This document shows, in pieces, positions 34,215 to 43,656 of a DNA stretch of 64,000 nucleotides. Source of the stretch: Polaribacter sp. NJDZ03 (GTDB lineage: Bacteria > Bacteroidota > Bacteroidia > Flavobacteriales > Flavobacteriaceae); assembly GCF_019263805.1 (NCBI RefSeq), contig NZ_CP079195.1, positions 1,777,001-1,841,000 of the forward strand, read 5' to 3'. A model generated the notes under the pieces. It was not told the DNA's origin and ran no database searches. It saw only the letters and a program-made list of their open reading frames with translations. Position 1 is the first letter of the stretch. Every line of letters begins with the position of its first letter. Position numbers and translations under genes: made by a program.

Positions 34215-36746
34215 ATGAAATTATTTTCTGCATCAATAATGTTTATAGCATTATTTTTTACTTTTAGTGCCAAAGCACAAACTGAAATAGATAGTTTATC
34301 AACAGTAAAAATAGACACCACTTCTGTTAAAGACACTTCTTTTGAGAAAGGGAAGGAATATACTCTAGGCAGCATCAGTGTAACTGGTTTAAAAAAGTTT
34401 AGTGAAGAAACTGTTAGGGTTTTTACGGGCTTAAGAAACGGGCAACCTATAAAACTACCAGGAGACAAACTTACAAGTGCCATTAAAAAATTATACGAAA
34501 GTAAACAATTTAGTAACGTAGATGTTTACCTAGCTAGATTAGATGGCAGTACAGTATACCTACAATTTGATGTATTAGAATTACCTCAATTAAACAACAT
34601 TACTATAGCAGGTATTAAAAAAGGGAAAGCAAAAGAACTACAAAAAGATGCTGAACTAAAAAGAGGTGCAATGGTTACTGATAACCTTATTGTTACTACT
34701 AAAAACTACTTTACAAAAAAATATACAGATAAAGGTTACCTAAAAACGAAAGTTAATTTAGATGTTAAAAAAGATACATCTGACATTAACATTGTTAATA
34801 TGGCTATTTTTATTGATAGAGGAAAAAAGATTAAAATTAAGGACATTAATTTTACAGGAAATAAAGCGCTTTCTAATAAGAAACTTAAAAAAACGATGAA
34901 AAACACCAAAGAAAAATTTCTTGGTCGTTTTTGGAAAGGATCTAAATATATAGAAGAAGATTTTCAAGAAGATTTAGAAAGCATCTTAGATAAATATAGT
35001 AGATTAGGTTACAGAGATGCACGTATTCTTAGTGATAAAATTAGTTGGAACGATGACAATACTATCGATATTGATATAGCATTAGAAGAAGGAAGACAGT
35101 ATAGATTTGCAGATATATTTTTTGTTGGTAATAAAGAATACACTTCAGAACAACTTCAATTATATTTAAGAATAGAAAAAGGAGACGTATATAATGGTGC
35201 CGTTTTAGAAGAACGTGTTAAAGGTGATGGTAGTCCAACATCTCAAGATATTTCTACTTTATATCAAGACAACGGTTTTTTATTCTCTTCTGTTAATGCT
35301 GTAGAAACTAAAGTTCAAAATGATTCTATTACAGTAGAAATTAGAATTAGAGAAGATGAAAAAGCTCGTATAAAAAGAGTAACCGTTACTGGTAACGACA
35401 AAACTAATGATCACGTTTTATTTAGAGAATTACGCGTAAAACCGGGAGATTTATTTAGTAGAAGTGCAATTATTAGATCTATTAGAGAAATTGGTCAATT
35501 AGGTTTCTTTGACGCCAATGTTTCTCCGGATGTAATACCAGATTACCAAAATAAAACGGCAGATATCGACTTTTCTGTTGTAGAAAAAGGTGGAAGTCAA
35601 ATAGAGTTACAAGGTGGTTACGGTGGTGGTTCTTTTATAGGAACATTAGGTTTATCATTCAATAACTTTTCTATAAGAAACATTTTTAACAAATCTGCAT
35701 ACAAGCCATTACCAATGGGAGATGGTCAAACACTATCTTTAAGGTTACAAACAAGTAGAACCTATAATACCTATAGTTTTTCTTTTACAGAACCATGGTT
35801 AGGTGGTAAAAAACCAAAATCATTGTCTTTTTCTGTATATTCTTCTAATCAATATCAATTAGATTTTAATACTTATGATGTAGATAAAAGTAAAAGTTTA
35901 GGAATTATTGGAGCATCTGTAGGATTAGGACAACGTTTAAATTGGCCAGATGATTTTTTCCAATTATCTCAGTCTATTAGTTACCAAGCATTAAAATCTA
36001 ATAATTATAATTTTGGTTTAGCAGGTTTAAACTTAAATAACGGTACTTTAAACAACCTTTCTTACAATATTTCTTTAACAAGAAATTCTGCAGGACCTAG
36101 TTTAATATTCCCAACGTATGGATCTGAATTTACAATCGGAGCAAAAGCAACATTTCCATATTCTTTATTAAATAATAAAGATTATAAAGATAGTAGCTTA
36201 GATGCTGTAGACAAATACAAATGGTTAGAATACTATAAATTAAATTTTAAAGGAAAATGGTACACTGCATTTACAGATAAATTGGTATTAATGACCAATG
36301 CAGAGGCAGGATACCTAGGTTTTTATAATAATGATTTAGGAGCAACACCTGTAGAGCGTTATTTTGTTGGAGGTGACGGTATTGCTGCTTACCAATTAGA
36401 CGGTAGAGAAACAGTAGGTTTAAGAGGTTATGAAAACAGTGGACTTTCATCTAACTATGGTGGAACCATTTATAATAAATTTCAATTAGAATTACGTTAT
36501 TCAATTACAGATGCACCTTCTGCATCAATTTATACACTTGGGTTCTTAGAAGCAGGTAATTCTTATGACGATTTCGATGAGTTTAACCCGTTTGATATAA
36601 AACGTTCAGCAGGTGTTGGGGTAAGAATTTTTATGCCAGCATTTGGATTATTAGGAATTGATTTTGCACATGGTTTTGATCCATTACCTGGGCAAACTGA
36701 AAAATCTGGTTGGCAAACGCACTTTATAATTGGAAAACAATTCTAA
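34215..36746 (+). CDS. bamA: Outer-membrane protein assembly factor BamA
   Basis: Omp85-family protein of 843 residues that inserts beta-barrel proteins into the outer membrane. It has a signal peptide (MKLFSASIMFIALFFTFSAKAQ) and then a series of POTRA domains. Examples are LGSISVTGLKKFSEETVRVF, KIKDINFTGNKALSNKKLKK, YRFADIFFVGNKEYTSEQLQ and IKRVTVTGNDKTNDHVLFRE. The C-terminal 16-strand barrel includes ELQGGYGGGSFIGTLGLSF and GGDGIAAYQLDGRETVGLRG and ends in phenylalanine (IIGKQF). The ATG at 34215 gives the signal peptide; an earlier ATG at 34176 overlaps uppS. Two OmpH chaperone genes follow. Confidence 0.95.
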   Translation: MKLFSASIMFIALFFTFSAKAQTEIDSLSTVKIDTTSVKDTSFEKGKEYTLGSISVTGLKKFSEETVRVFTGLRNGQPIKLPGDKLTSAIKKLYESKQFSNVDVYLARLDGSTVYLQFDVLELPQLNNITIAGIKKGKAKELQKDAELKRGAMVTDNLIVTTKNYFTKKYTDKGYLKTKVNLDVKKDTSDINIVNMAIFIDRGKKIKIKDINFTGNKALSNKKLKKTMKNTKEKFLGRFWKGSKYIEEDFQEDLESILDKYSRLGYRDARILSDKISWNDDNTIDIDIALEEGRQYRFADIFFVGNKEYTSEQLQLYLRIEKGDVYNGAVLEERVKGDGSPTSQDISTLYQDNGFLFSSVNAVETKVQNDSITVEIRIREDEKARIKRVTVTGNDKTNDHVLFRELRVKPGDLFSRSAIIRSIREIGQLGFFDANVSPDVIPDYQNKTADIDFSVVEKGGSQIELQGGYGGGSFIGTLGLSFNNFSIRNIFNKSAYKPLPMGDGQTLSLRLQTSRTYNTYSFSFTEPWLGGKKPKSLSFSVYSSNQYQLDFNTYDVDKSKSLGIIGASVGLGQRLNWPDDFFQLSQSISYQALKSNNYNFGLAGLNLNNGTLNNLSYNISLTRNSAGPSLIFPTYGSEFTIGAKATFPYSLLNNKDYKDSSLDAVDKYKWLEYYKLNFKGKWYTAFTDKLVLMTNAEAGYLGFYNNDLGATPVERYFVGGDGIAAYQLDGRETVGLRGYENSGLSSNYGGTIYNKFQLELRYSITDAPSASIYTLGFLEAGNSYDDFDEFNPFDIKRSAGVGVRIFMPAFGLLGIDFAHGFDPLPGQTEKSGWQTHFIIGKQF

Positions 36747-36810
36747 GAAAACTGCTACTTTGTAAGGGAAAAGTTTTTTTGGCACGGTTTTTTCTAAATA
36801 CTTAATACAA

Positions 36811-37590
36811 ATGAAAAAAATATTTTTATTAATAGTTCTTTTACTTAGTGTTACTTTTTCTTGGTCTCAAAGAGGGCAATCAATTGCTTATATAGATATG
36901 GAGTATATTCTAGAAAATGTTCCGGAATATCTAGATGCTCAAAACACCCTTGATGCTAAAGTTGCTAAATGGAGAAAAAAATTAGATGAACAAGCTAGAC
37001 ATATAGAAATCTTAAAAACAGATTTGGCAAATGAAAAAGCAATTCTAACAAAAGATTTAATTGAAGAAAAAGAAGAAGAGATTAGTTTAAAACAAATAGA
37101 ATTAAGAAGACTAGAGTCTTTGTACTTTGGACCAAATGGAGATATGTTTTCTGTAAGAAAACAATTGGTAAAGCCAATACAAGACCAAGTCTACAATGCA
37201 ATACAAAGTATTTCTTTAAGAAAAAATTATGACTTTGTTTTTGATAAATCTAGTGACTTGGTAATGCTATATTCAAATAAAAAATACGATATTAGCGACC
37301 TTGTTTTAGCAACTATAGATCGAAGTCGATTAATAGCTGAAAAAGGAAGACAAAGAGAAGAAAGAAATCTTGCTCCTACAAACGAGCTAACAGATAGACA
37401 AAAAGAAGTTATTACTAAAAAAGAAGAAGCACAGGCAAAGAGAGTTGCAGATGCAGAAGCAAAAAAGAAACTAATAGCTGAAAAAAGAGAAAAACTGTCA
37501 CAAAACCGAGAAGAAAAAAGAGAGTTGTTAAGAGTAAAAATAGAAGCTTTAAGAAAGAAAAAAGAGGAACAAAAAAAAGAACAAGAATAA
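36811..37590 (+). CDS. OmpH/Skp-family periplasmic chaperone, long form
   Basis: The 259-residue protein has signal MKKIFLLIVLLLSVTFSWSQ and an OmpH/Skp body: IAYIDMEYILENVPEYLDAQ, a long charged coiled coil (KVAKWRKKLDEQARHIEILK), QLVKPIQDQVYNAIQSISLR, and YDFVFDKSSDLVMLYSNKKY. A second, very lysine/glutamate-rich helical extension follows from about residue 190 (EEAQAKRVADAEAKKKL), which ordinary Skp lacks. Skp holds unfolded outer-membrane proteins before delivery to BamA, so its place after bamA fits. It lies 19 bp before the second ompH. Confidence 0.88.
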   Translation: MKKIFLLIVLLLSVTFSWSQRGQSIAYIDMEYILENVPEYLDAQNTLDAKVAKWRKKLDEQARHIEILKTDLANEKAILTKDLIEEKEEEISLKQIELRRLESLYFGPNGDMFSVRKQLVKPIQDQVYNAIQSISLRKNYDFVFDKSSDLVMLYSNKKYDISDLVLATIDRSRLIAEKGRQREERNLAPTNELTDRQKEVITKKEEAQAKRVADAEAKKKLIAEKREKLSQNREEKRELLRVKIEALRKKKEEQKKEQE

Positions 37591-37609
37591 TAATTAAATT
37601 AAAACAAGA

Positions 37610-38116
37610 ATGAAAAATTTAAAATCGTTACTATTAATTGCTGTATTTACTTTAGGATTAGCAGGTGTTGCAAATGCACAAAAAATAGGTCATATAGACT
37701 TTGAAAAATTAGTTGCAGAAATGCCACAAACTAAGACACTAAAATTAGACATGGAGAAGCTTGGTAAAACTTACCAAGATGAGATTACAGGAATGGAAAA
37801 GAAAATTGAAGCAACAAGACAAAAGTATGTTGCTGAGTCTAAAGGTCAAACTAATGAGACGAATGACCAAAGAGCTCAAGAGTTACAACAAGAAGCTGCA
37901 AAAATTGAACAAGCAAGAAGATTTGCTTACCAAGATATGCAGAAAAAACAAAATGAAGGCTTACAACCAATCATAGAAAAAGCACAAACTGCTATAGATG
38001 CTGTAGCTGCTTCTAAAAGTGTAGTATATGTTTTAGACGCTTCTGTAGGTAAAGGTTTATTGGTTAAAAAAGGTGAAGATTTATTTGACGCTGTAAAAAC
38101 TAAATTAGGTTTTTAA
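37610..38116 (+). CDS. OmpH/Skp-family periplasmic chaperone, short form
   Basis: A 168-residue periplasmic protein of typical Skp size with signal MKNLKSLLLIAVFTLGLAG. The body is the short form of the preceding gene: KIGHIDFEKLVAEMPQTKTL, a coiled coil with glutamine/lysine-rich helices (QELQQEAAKIEQARRF), GLQPIIEKAQTAIDAVAASK and VVYVLDASVGKGLLVKKGED. Two tandem ompH genes after bamA probably divide the chaperone work. It is followed by a strong terminator that ends the envelope run before murI. Confidence 0.9.
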   Translation: MKNLKSLLLIAVFTLGLAGVANAQKIGHIDFEKLVAEMPQTKTLKLDMEKLGKTYQDEITGMEKKIEATRQKYVAESKGQTNETNDQRAQELQQEAAKIEQARRFAYQDMQKKQNEGLQPIIEKAQTAIDAVAASKSVVYVLDASVGKGLLVKKGEDLFDAVKTKLGF

Positions 38117-38140
38117 TAAAACTACTTAATAATAGAAATT

Positions 38141-38172
38141 AAAACCTACTGAAATTCAGTAGGTTTTTTTAT
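38141..38172 (+). terminator. Terminator of the bamA-ompH run
   Basis: AAAACCTACTG and CAGTAGGTTTT form an 11-bp stem followed by Ts. It lies 12 bases before the murI start codon, so murI needs its own promoter or read-through. Confidence 0.88.
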
Positions 38173-38183
38173 TTTTACAGAAC

Positions 38184-38981
38184 ATGGTAAAAACTAATAA
38201 ATTTCCTATTGGCATATTCGACTCTGGTGTAGGTGGTACTTCCATTTGGAAAGAAGTTAACGCACTTTTACCGCAAGAGAATACTATTTATTTATCTGAT
38301 AGTAAAAATGCTCCTTATGGTGAGAAAACCAAGCAAGAGATCATTGATTTATCAATAAAAAACACTGAGTTTTTATTAAAACAAAATTGTAAGATTATAA
38401 TTGTAGCTTGTAATACAGCAACTACAAACGCCATAAAAGTTTTAAGAGAAAAATACAACATTCCTTTTATAGGTATAGAACCAGCCATTAAAACTGCTGC
38501 TTTACAAACAAAAACATATACCATTGGTATACTTGCTACCAAAGGAACTTTAAATAGTGAATTGTTTGAAAAAACATCACACTCTATCAATCAAAAAATT
38601 ATACGTAAAGAAATAATAGGAACAGGCTTAGTAGAGCTTATAGAAGATGGTAAACTACACTCTAAGGAAATGACTGCGTTATTGTCTACTTATATTAATC
38701 CTTTAATAGAAGAGAACGCAGATTGCTTAGTTTTAGGTTGCACACACTACCCCTACTTAATTCCACAGATACGGGAATTGGTTGGTAATAAAATACAAAT
38801 TATAGATTCTGGACAAGCTGTAGCTAGACAGACCAAAAGTATTTTAGAAAATCACTTGCTAATTAATAAGAGTAAAGAAAAAGGTACCTATCAATTTTTT
38901 ATCAATAAAGAAAAAAAGGTATTAGAAATGTTACTTTCTGATAAAAGCATCTGGACAATAGTAACTAAAAAAGATTTTTAG
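38184..38981 (+). CDS. murI: Glutamate racemase
   Basis: Converts L-glutamate to D-glutamate for peptidoglycan. The 265-residue protein has the two catalytic cysteines in their usual contexts: C76 in IIVACNTATTNAI and C186 in LVLGCTHYP. It also has the N-terminal IGIFDSGVGGTSIW and the DSKNAPYGEKT loop. Its 3' end overlaps that of the convergent PorP/SprF gene by four bases. It follows a terminator by a dozen bases and may be expressed by partial read-through from the bamA-ompH run. Confidence 0.95.
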   Translation: MVKTNKFPIGIFDSGVGGTSIWKEVNALLPQENTIYLSDSKNAPYGEKTKQEIIDLSIKNTEFLLKQNCKIIIVACNTATTNAIKVLREKYNIPFIGIEPAIKTAALQTKTYTIGILATKGTLNSELFEKTSHSINQKIIRKEIIGTGLVELIEDGKLHSKEMTALLSTYINPLIEENADCLVLGCTHYPYLIPQIRELVGNKIQIIDSGQAVARQTKSILENHLLINKSKEKGTYQFFINKEKKVLEMLLSDKSIWTIVTKKDF

Positions 38982-39958
38982 AAACCGATAAATGAATTAT
39001 TAATATTTGGCATACTACGCCAATTTTTATCTTTAGTCCATAAATTAATTCCTAAAGTTAATTGATGAAAGCCAGATTTTGTTAAGACTACATCACCTAT
39101 TTGATTTGTATAGGTATATGAAAACATTACGTTTTTATAATTTAAACCAACTATTGGAGATATAAATTGCGAATTATTAACAGCATCAAAACTTCTTCTA
39201 TAAGACAATGCTAACCACAATTGATAGTTATTAAGTGTTTTATATCCTTTTAAATTAAAATCTGCAATCTTCTGTCCAGTATTTTCTTTTACTTGAAGCA
39301 TAAAAGAAGGCTCTAATTGAAAGTAATAATTTTCATCATAATAATAACCAGCAGAAAAAACGTAATTCCTTAAATTTAAAGGTTCTAAAATATTTAAATT
39401 ATTCTTAGCTGTTAATAATAAATTCTTCACGGTAAAATAAGAAGAGAAACCTCCTCTATGGTAAGCAACACTAAAATCTGAATTATAATAACTACTACTT
39501 TCTATTGTTTGACTAAAAGTTGCATCTCCTGTAAAACTACTTTGATCTGATTGGTTTTGAACAAATGTAAAAGACAATCCAAAAGATAATTGCTCAAAAT
39601 AATTACCATTATCATTTAAAGGTAAATGATATGCATACGTACCTTGTATTCCCTTTTGAGAATGATATCCATTTTTATCATTAAACAAAACCACACCAAA
39701 GGCTGCATTTGTTTCATCTCCAAATCTAGAATGGAAACTTATAGTTTGCAAAGCAGGAGCATCTGAGATGCCAAACCATTGCTGTCTTGCTGTAAAACGT
39801 AATTTACTAGAATTACCAATACCTGCAGCAGATGGATGTACTAAATACACATTATCTGATAAATAATCTTGATAAATTGGTAATGTTTCTTGGGCATAAT
39901 TTTTAAAAGAAAAAAACATCACACACAATAAACAATATTTTACATAATTTAATTTCAT
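38978..39958 (-). CDS. PorP/SprF-family type IX secretion membrane protein
   Basis: The 326-residue outer-membrane protein is of the PorP/SprF type, which in Bacteroidota helps type IX secretion and cell-surface attachment of gliding adhesins. After the signal peptide (MKLNYVKYCLLCVMFFSFKNYAQ) it begins ETLPIYQDYLSDNVYLVHPS, the very typical family opening, followed by AAGIGNSSKLRFTARQQWFG. Later strands include AAFGVVLFNDKNGYHSQKG and the ending HQLTLGINLWTKDKNW. ATG 39958 gives the signal peptide; the frame extends to 40012 but without a sensible start. No adjacent adhesin gene is present. Confidence 0.9.
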   Translation of the reverse strand: MKLNYVKYCLLCVMFFSFKNYAQETLPIYQDYLSDNVYLVHPSAAGIGNSSKLRFTARQQWFGISDAPALQTISFHSRFGDETNAAFGVVLFNDKNGYHSQKGIQGTYAYHLPLNDNGNYFEQLSFGLSFTFVQNQSDQSSFTGDATFSQTIESSSYYNSDFSVAYHRGGFSSYFTVKNLLLTAKNNLNILEPLNLRNYVFSAGYYYDENYYFQLEPSFMLQVKENTGQKIADFNLKGYKTLNNYQLWLALSYRRSFDAVNNSQFISPIVGLNYKNVMFSYTYTNQIGDVVLTKSGFHQLTLGINLWTKDKNWRSMPNINNSFIGF

Positions 39959-40114
39959 TAAACCTAAAGTATTATAAGTTATCAAATATATTCTTTTTCT
40001 TATAGAAAACACTTTTCAAGTTAAATTTTTTACTCAATAAGTTATATATATTTCACTTAACATACTAAATTTATGATTAATACAGTAAAAATTAAAAGGA
40101 AAGTATAAAAATAA

Positions 40115-40813
40115 CTAATGACAAGCATCATTAGCATTTATGATATCTAAAACAGGGGCTGGAGAAACATATGGAATACCCAAACCAAGCCCTCTTAAAA
40201 TAAATAAAACTCCAATAAGTACAACGAAAACTGGTATTACTTTTTGAATTCTTTTTCTAAGAGTACCTTTTGTAAAATTACCTAAATAAACAACAGCCGT
40301 CATTAAAGGAATTGTACCCAAACCAAATAAAAACATATATAAGCTTCCTAAAAAAGGATTTGTTGTTGCTATAGCACCAAAAACAGCCATGTATACCAAA
40401 CCACATGGTAAAAATCCATTTAAAAAACCGATGGTAAAAAAAGTATCATTTCTTTTCTTCTTCAACTCTTTTCCTAAGGCATTCTTTACTTTAAAAATGA
40501 CTTTATTAATTCCCTTAGAAAAATTTACTTTAGAAAATAACTTAGGAAAAAGCACCATCAAAATCATGCTAATACCAACAATTATAGATAATTGTTGTTG
40601 AAATCCGAAGAAATAAAATCCTTTGCCCAAAAACCCAAATAATAAACCGATAAGACTATAACTAAATAATCGACCAAAATGATAACTTAAAATCTGTAGA
40701 AAACCTTTGGTCTTGTTTTGTCTATCTATTGGCAACATAAAAGCTATAGGACCACACATACCAACACAGTGGAAACTACCTAATAAGCCAAATAATAGTG
40801 CCGATAAAAACAT
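40115..40813 (-). CDS. Sulfite exporter TauE/SafE-like protein of the cbb3 locus
   Basis: A 232-residue inner-membrane protein with six or seven helices. The N-terminal LLFGLLGSFHCVGMCGPIAF with its HCxGMCGP motif resembles CcdA/CopZ-like metal or redox transporters; the same motif returns as GFLNGFLPCGLVYMAV. In many Bacteroidota this gene ends the cbb3 oxidase operon, where it probably handles copper or thiols during oxidase assembly. It overlaps the fixH stop by one base (TAATG), so it is cotranslated. The name TauE is only historical; sulfite export is unlikely. Confidence 0.85.
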   Translation of the reverse strand: MFLSALLFGLLGSFHCVGMCGPIAFMLPIDRQNKTKGFLQILSYHFGRLFSYSLIGLLFGFLGKGFYFFGFQQQLSIIVGISMILMVLFPKLFSKVNFSKGINKVIFKVKNALGKELKKKRNDTFFTIGFLNGFLPCGLVYMAVFGAIATTNPFLGSLYMFLFGLGTIPLMTAVVYLGNFTKGTLRKRIQKVIPVFVVLIGVLFILRGLGLGIPYVSPAPVLDIINANDACH

Positions 40814-41259
40814 TAATACAGTATTTCTCTTTTAATTAAGTAGTCTTTATCCTTATATTTGAAAGCTAAATTAATGTTCCAACGACCATCTAATAAACGT
40901 TTCTCAGGCACGAGCAAATATGTATTAGAGATTGAAATAGGTATTTCAAAATCTAATTGTTTATTAGACGGTCTATATAGGAACACTTTTCCTTTAATTT
41001 CATTTGGAGATAACTCTTTAGGAAATTCTATTTTTAAACCTTCTATTGTTCTTTGAATAGTTACTTTATCTTTAAATTCTATACCATTTTGTTCTGCATT
41101 AATTTCTCCCTGAAAATGAACTTCTTTTTGGTAATAATTTTCAGTAACTAAATCGTAGCTATAAGATTTATCTGTACTCATAGTAATAACCATGTATAAA
41201 ATAAAACTCATAAAAGCTATTATTGCAATAGTAATACCTGTTCCCCAATTAATTTTCAT
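40813..41259 (-). CDS. fixH: FixH-family protein
   Basis: The 148-residue protein is anchored by one N-terminal helix (GITIAIIAFMSFILYMVITM) and followed by a periplasmic beta domain (YYQKEVHFQGEINAEQNG, LRPSNKQLDFEIPI-like strands and LLDGRWNINLAFKYKDKDYL). This matches FixH/CcoH of cbb3 oxidase clusters, needed for oxidase assembly or stability, probably in copper supply. It lies eight bases after ccoG and overlaps the TauE-like gene. A small protein with low sequence conservation, so position is the strongest evidence. Confidence 0.88.
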   Translation of the reverse strand: MKINWGTGITIAIIAFMSFILYMVITMSTDKSYSYDLVTENYYQKEVHFQGEINAEQNGIEFKDKVTIQRTIEGLKIEFPKELSPNEIKGKVFLYRPSNKQLDFEIPISISNTYLLVPEKRLLDGRWNINLAFKYKDKDYLIKREILY

Positions 41260-41267
41260 AATGTTAT

Positions 41268-42689
41268 TTATTTATAACTTCTAGGTCCTAAAAAGTTGGT
41301 TATGGTAGTTTCAATCAATTTATCACCGCTGTAAACACCTATTTCTAACTTGATTTTATCTTTTTTTAATGCTGATGAATTTATTTCTATAAATAAAGTT
41401 CCTTCTGCTAAACCTTGCTTCGGAATACTAAAATCTTGATTGGTTACTAATTTTATAGTTCCTTTTTGAGACAGTAATTTATAACTGACATCATTTATAT
41501 CTTTGGTTGTTTTATTAATCACCTTAAAAGTATACACATTACTAATAATGTTATTTTCTTTATGCTGATACAATTGTCCTGGTAATCTTAAAATGGTTGC
41601 TTCCACATCATTTCTTAAAAACAACATTCCTATTAAAACTCCTACTAAAATAAATAAGACAGCAGAATATCCTTTAATTCTTGCGTTTAGTTTAAAAGGT
41701 TTCTTTTTCTCTATATTTTCTTCACTTTCGTATCTGATTAAGCCTTTTGGCAACCCAACACTTTCCATCATGTGGTCACATTCATCAATACAAGCGGTAC
41801 AATTTACACACTCTAATTGTGTACCGTTTCTAATATCTATCCCGGTAGGGCAAACAACAACACATTGTTTACAATCTATACAATCTCCTTTACCAATAGC
41901 CTCTCTATCTTCGTTTTTCTTAAACTTAGCTCTTCCTGCCTCACGTTCACCTCGTTTATGATCGTATGCTACGTTAATGGTTTTATTATCTAATAAAACA
42001 CCTTGCAACCTACCATACGGACAAGCTATAATACAAACCTGTTCCCTAAACCAAGCAAAAATAAAATAGAAAACACATGTAAATATAGTTAACGAAATTA
42101 GCGTACTAGTATTATCAAAAGGACTGCCTGTTATGTAACTTATTAACGTATCTCCACCAATTAAATATGCTAGAAACACATTGGCAATAAGAAAAGAAAT
42201 GACAAAGAAAATAAACCATTTTAAAAGTCTTTTTCTAATTTTTTCTGCGTTCCAGGCTTGTTTATCTAAACGTATTTGTTTTCCTCTATCTCCATCAATC
42301 CAATATTCTACTTTTCTAAAAACCATCTCTAAAAAAATAGTTTGCGGACAAATCCATCCACAGAAAATACGACCGAAAATAACTGTAAATAGAATGATAA
42401 ACACAACACCTACAATCATTGAAATTACCAATAAGTAAAAGTCTTGTGGCCAAAAAGGAAATCCAAAAATATTAAACTTACGTTCTATAACATTAAACAG
42501 CAAAAACTGATTACCATTAATCTTTATAAAAGGAGCTGCTAAAAGAAAAGCTAATAAAAAGTAACTTACATAAGACCTGTATTTATAAAATTTACCACTA
42601 GGTTTTTTAGGAAAAACCCAAGAACGATTACCCGATTTATCAATTGTACCAATACTATCTCTAAATTGTTCGTTTTTAGGAGTTTCCAT
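41268..42689 (-). CDS. ccoG: cbb3 oxidase accessory protein CcoG
   Basis: A 473-residue membrane-bound iron-sulfur protein that helps deliver copper to the oxidase, probably by reducing Cu(II). It has membrane helices in the first 210 residues (SYFLLAFLLAAPFI; FYLLVISMIVGVVFIILFTV; IFFVISFLIANVFLAYLIGG) with the CGWICPQTIFLEM motif. The ferredoxin part has two cluster motifs, CIDCKQCVVVCPTG and CVNCTACIDECDHM. A last helix (GYSAVLFILVGVLIGMLFL) and a periplasmic Ig-like C-terminal domain complete it. Gaps to ccoP and fixH are seven and eight bases. Confidence 0.95.
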   Translation of the reverse strand: METPKNEQFRDSIGTIDKSGNRSWVFPKKPSGKFYKYRSYVSYFLLAFLLAAPFIKINGNQFLLFNVIERKFNIFGFPFWPQDFYLLVISMIVGVVFIILFTVIFGRIFCGWICPQTIFLEMVFRKVEYWIDGDRGKQIRLDKQAWNAEKIRKRLLKWFIFFVISFLIANVFLAYLIGGDTLISYITGSPFDNTSTLISLTIFTCVFYFIFAWFREQVCIIACPYGRLQGVLLDNKTINVAYDHKRGEREAGRAKFKKNEDREAIGKGDCIDCKQCVVVCPTGIDIRNGTQLECVNCTACIDECDHMMESVGLPKGLIRYESEENIEKKKPFKLNARIKGYSAVLFILVGVLIGMLFLRNDVEATILRLPGQLYQHKENNIISNVYTFKVINKTTKDINDVSYKLLSQKGTIKLVTNQDFSIPKQGLAEGTLFIEINSSALKKDKIKLEIGVYSGDKLIETTITNFLGPRSYK

Positions 42690-42696
42690 AACTTTA

Positions 42697-43644
42697 CTAA
42701 TTAATTTGTGCTATTACTTCTATTTCTGTAGAAGCTTCTGTTTCTTCTTTGTTCTCTTCTGGTTCTTGCAGAACCTCTACCCCTTCTTCTACCCATTTAT
42801 CACCTTGAGCTGCTTTAGGATTTGCAGGTGAAGTACCTTGTAAAGAAATTACATAACTAGCCACTTTAGCAATATCATCTGCTTTTAATGTTTTATTCCA
42901 AGCAATCATCCCTTTACCATCTCTACCTCCATTAGAAATAGTACTAAAAACATTTTTAATACCACCTCCTAAAATCCAGAATTCATCGGTTAAATTTGGT
43001 CCAATAGCACCACCTCCATCTGCGATATGACAAGATGCACAGTTTAATTTAAAAACGGCTTTACCTCTACCTAAATCTTTAGCATCAGTTAATAAAGTAA
43101 CATTTTCTGCTGTTATAAAATCTGTTGCAGGTGCAGTAGATTTATATTCTTTTAGAGCTGCTTTAGCTTCTGCAACGGCTTTATCATATTCTACAATTTG
43201 ATTATCGCCATCTAAAACCTCAAATCTAACTAAATATACAATTGCAAAAACTATAGATGCATAAAACATATACACCCACCAAGGTGGTAATGTATTGTCT
43301 AACTCTTGAATTCCATCATAGTTATGCTCTAAGATTATTTCTTGCTCATTCTCAATATCTTTAGACTTTGTCCAAGTTTGTAATAGTTTTTTAACCCAAG
43401 CATTACTTTCTTCAGGAACAATACCTAATTTTTCATTTTTTAATTCTGTTGCTTTAGCTATGGCAATTACATTTACCATTTCCTTTAAAACAACCACTAA
43501 AACGAAACCAATTAGAGCAATCCAAACTAATGGATTCTCATAAATATCAAACGGGTTTTCGTACACCATAAACGACTTTGCAAGCGCTAAAAACGTAGCA
43601 ATTACAAAGATTATATAGATTGTAGATTGAAAATATTTTTTCAT
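42697..43644 (-). CDS. ccoP: cbb3 oxidase subunit CcoP (mono-heme type)
   Basis: The 315-residue cytochrome c subunit of the oxidase passes electrons to CcoNO. Two membrane helices at the N-terminus (residues about 8-23 and 38-56) and a third at about 122-140 (PPWWVYMFYASIVFAIVYLV) precede the cytochrome domain. Only one haem motif is present: C202-A-S-C205-H206, with GPNL and a likely distal Met at 244 (KGMIAWNK). Proteobacterial CcoP usually has two haems. The acidic tail after residue 290 is low complexity. It sits between ccoQ and ccoG with short gaps. Confidence 0.93.
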   Translation of the reverse strand: MKKYFQSTIYIIFVIATFLALAKSFMVYENPFDIYENPLVWIALIGFVLVVVLKEMVNVIAIAKATELKNEKLGIVPEESNAWVKKLLQTWTKSKDIENEQEIILEHNYDGIQELDNTLPPWWVYMFYASIVFAIVYLVRFEVLDGDNQIVEYDKAVAEAKAALKEYKSTAPATDFITAENVTLLTDAKDLGRGKAVFKLNCASCHIADGGGAIGPNLTDEFWILGGGIKNVFSTISNGGRDGKGMIAWNKTLKADDIAKVASYVISLQGTSPANPKAAQGDKWVEEGVEVLQEPEENKEETEASTEIEVIAQIN

Positions 43645-43656
43645 TTTTTCTAGTTT

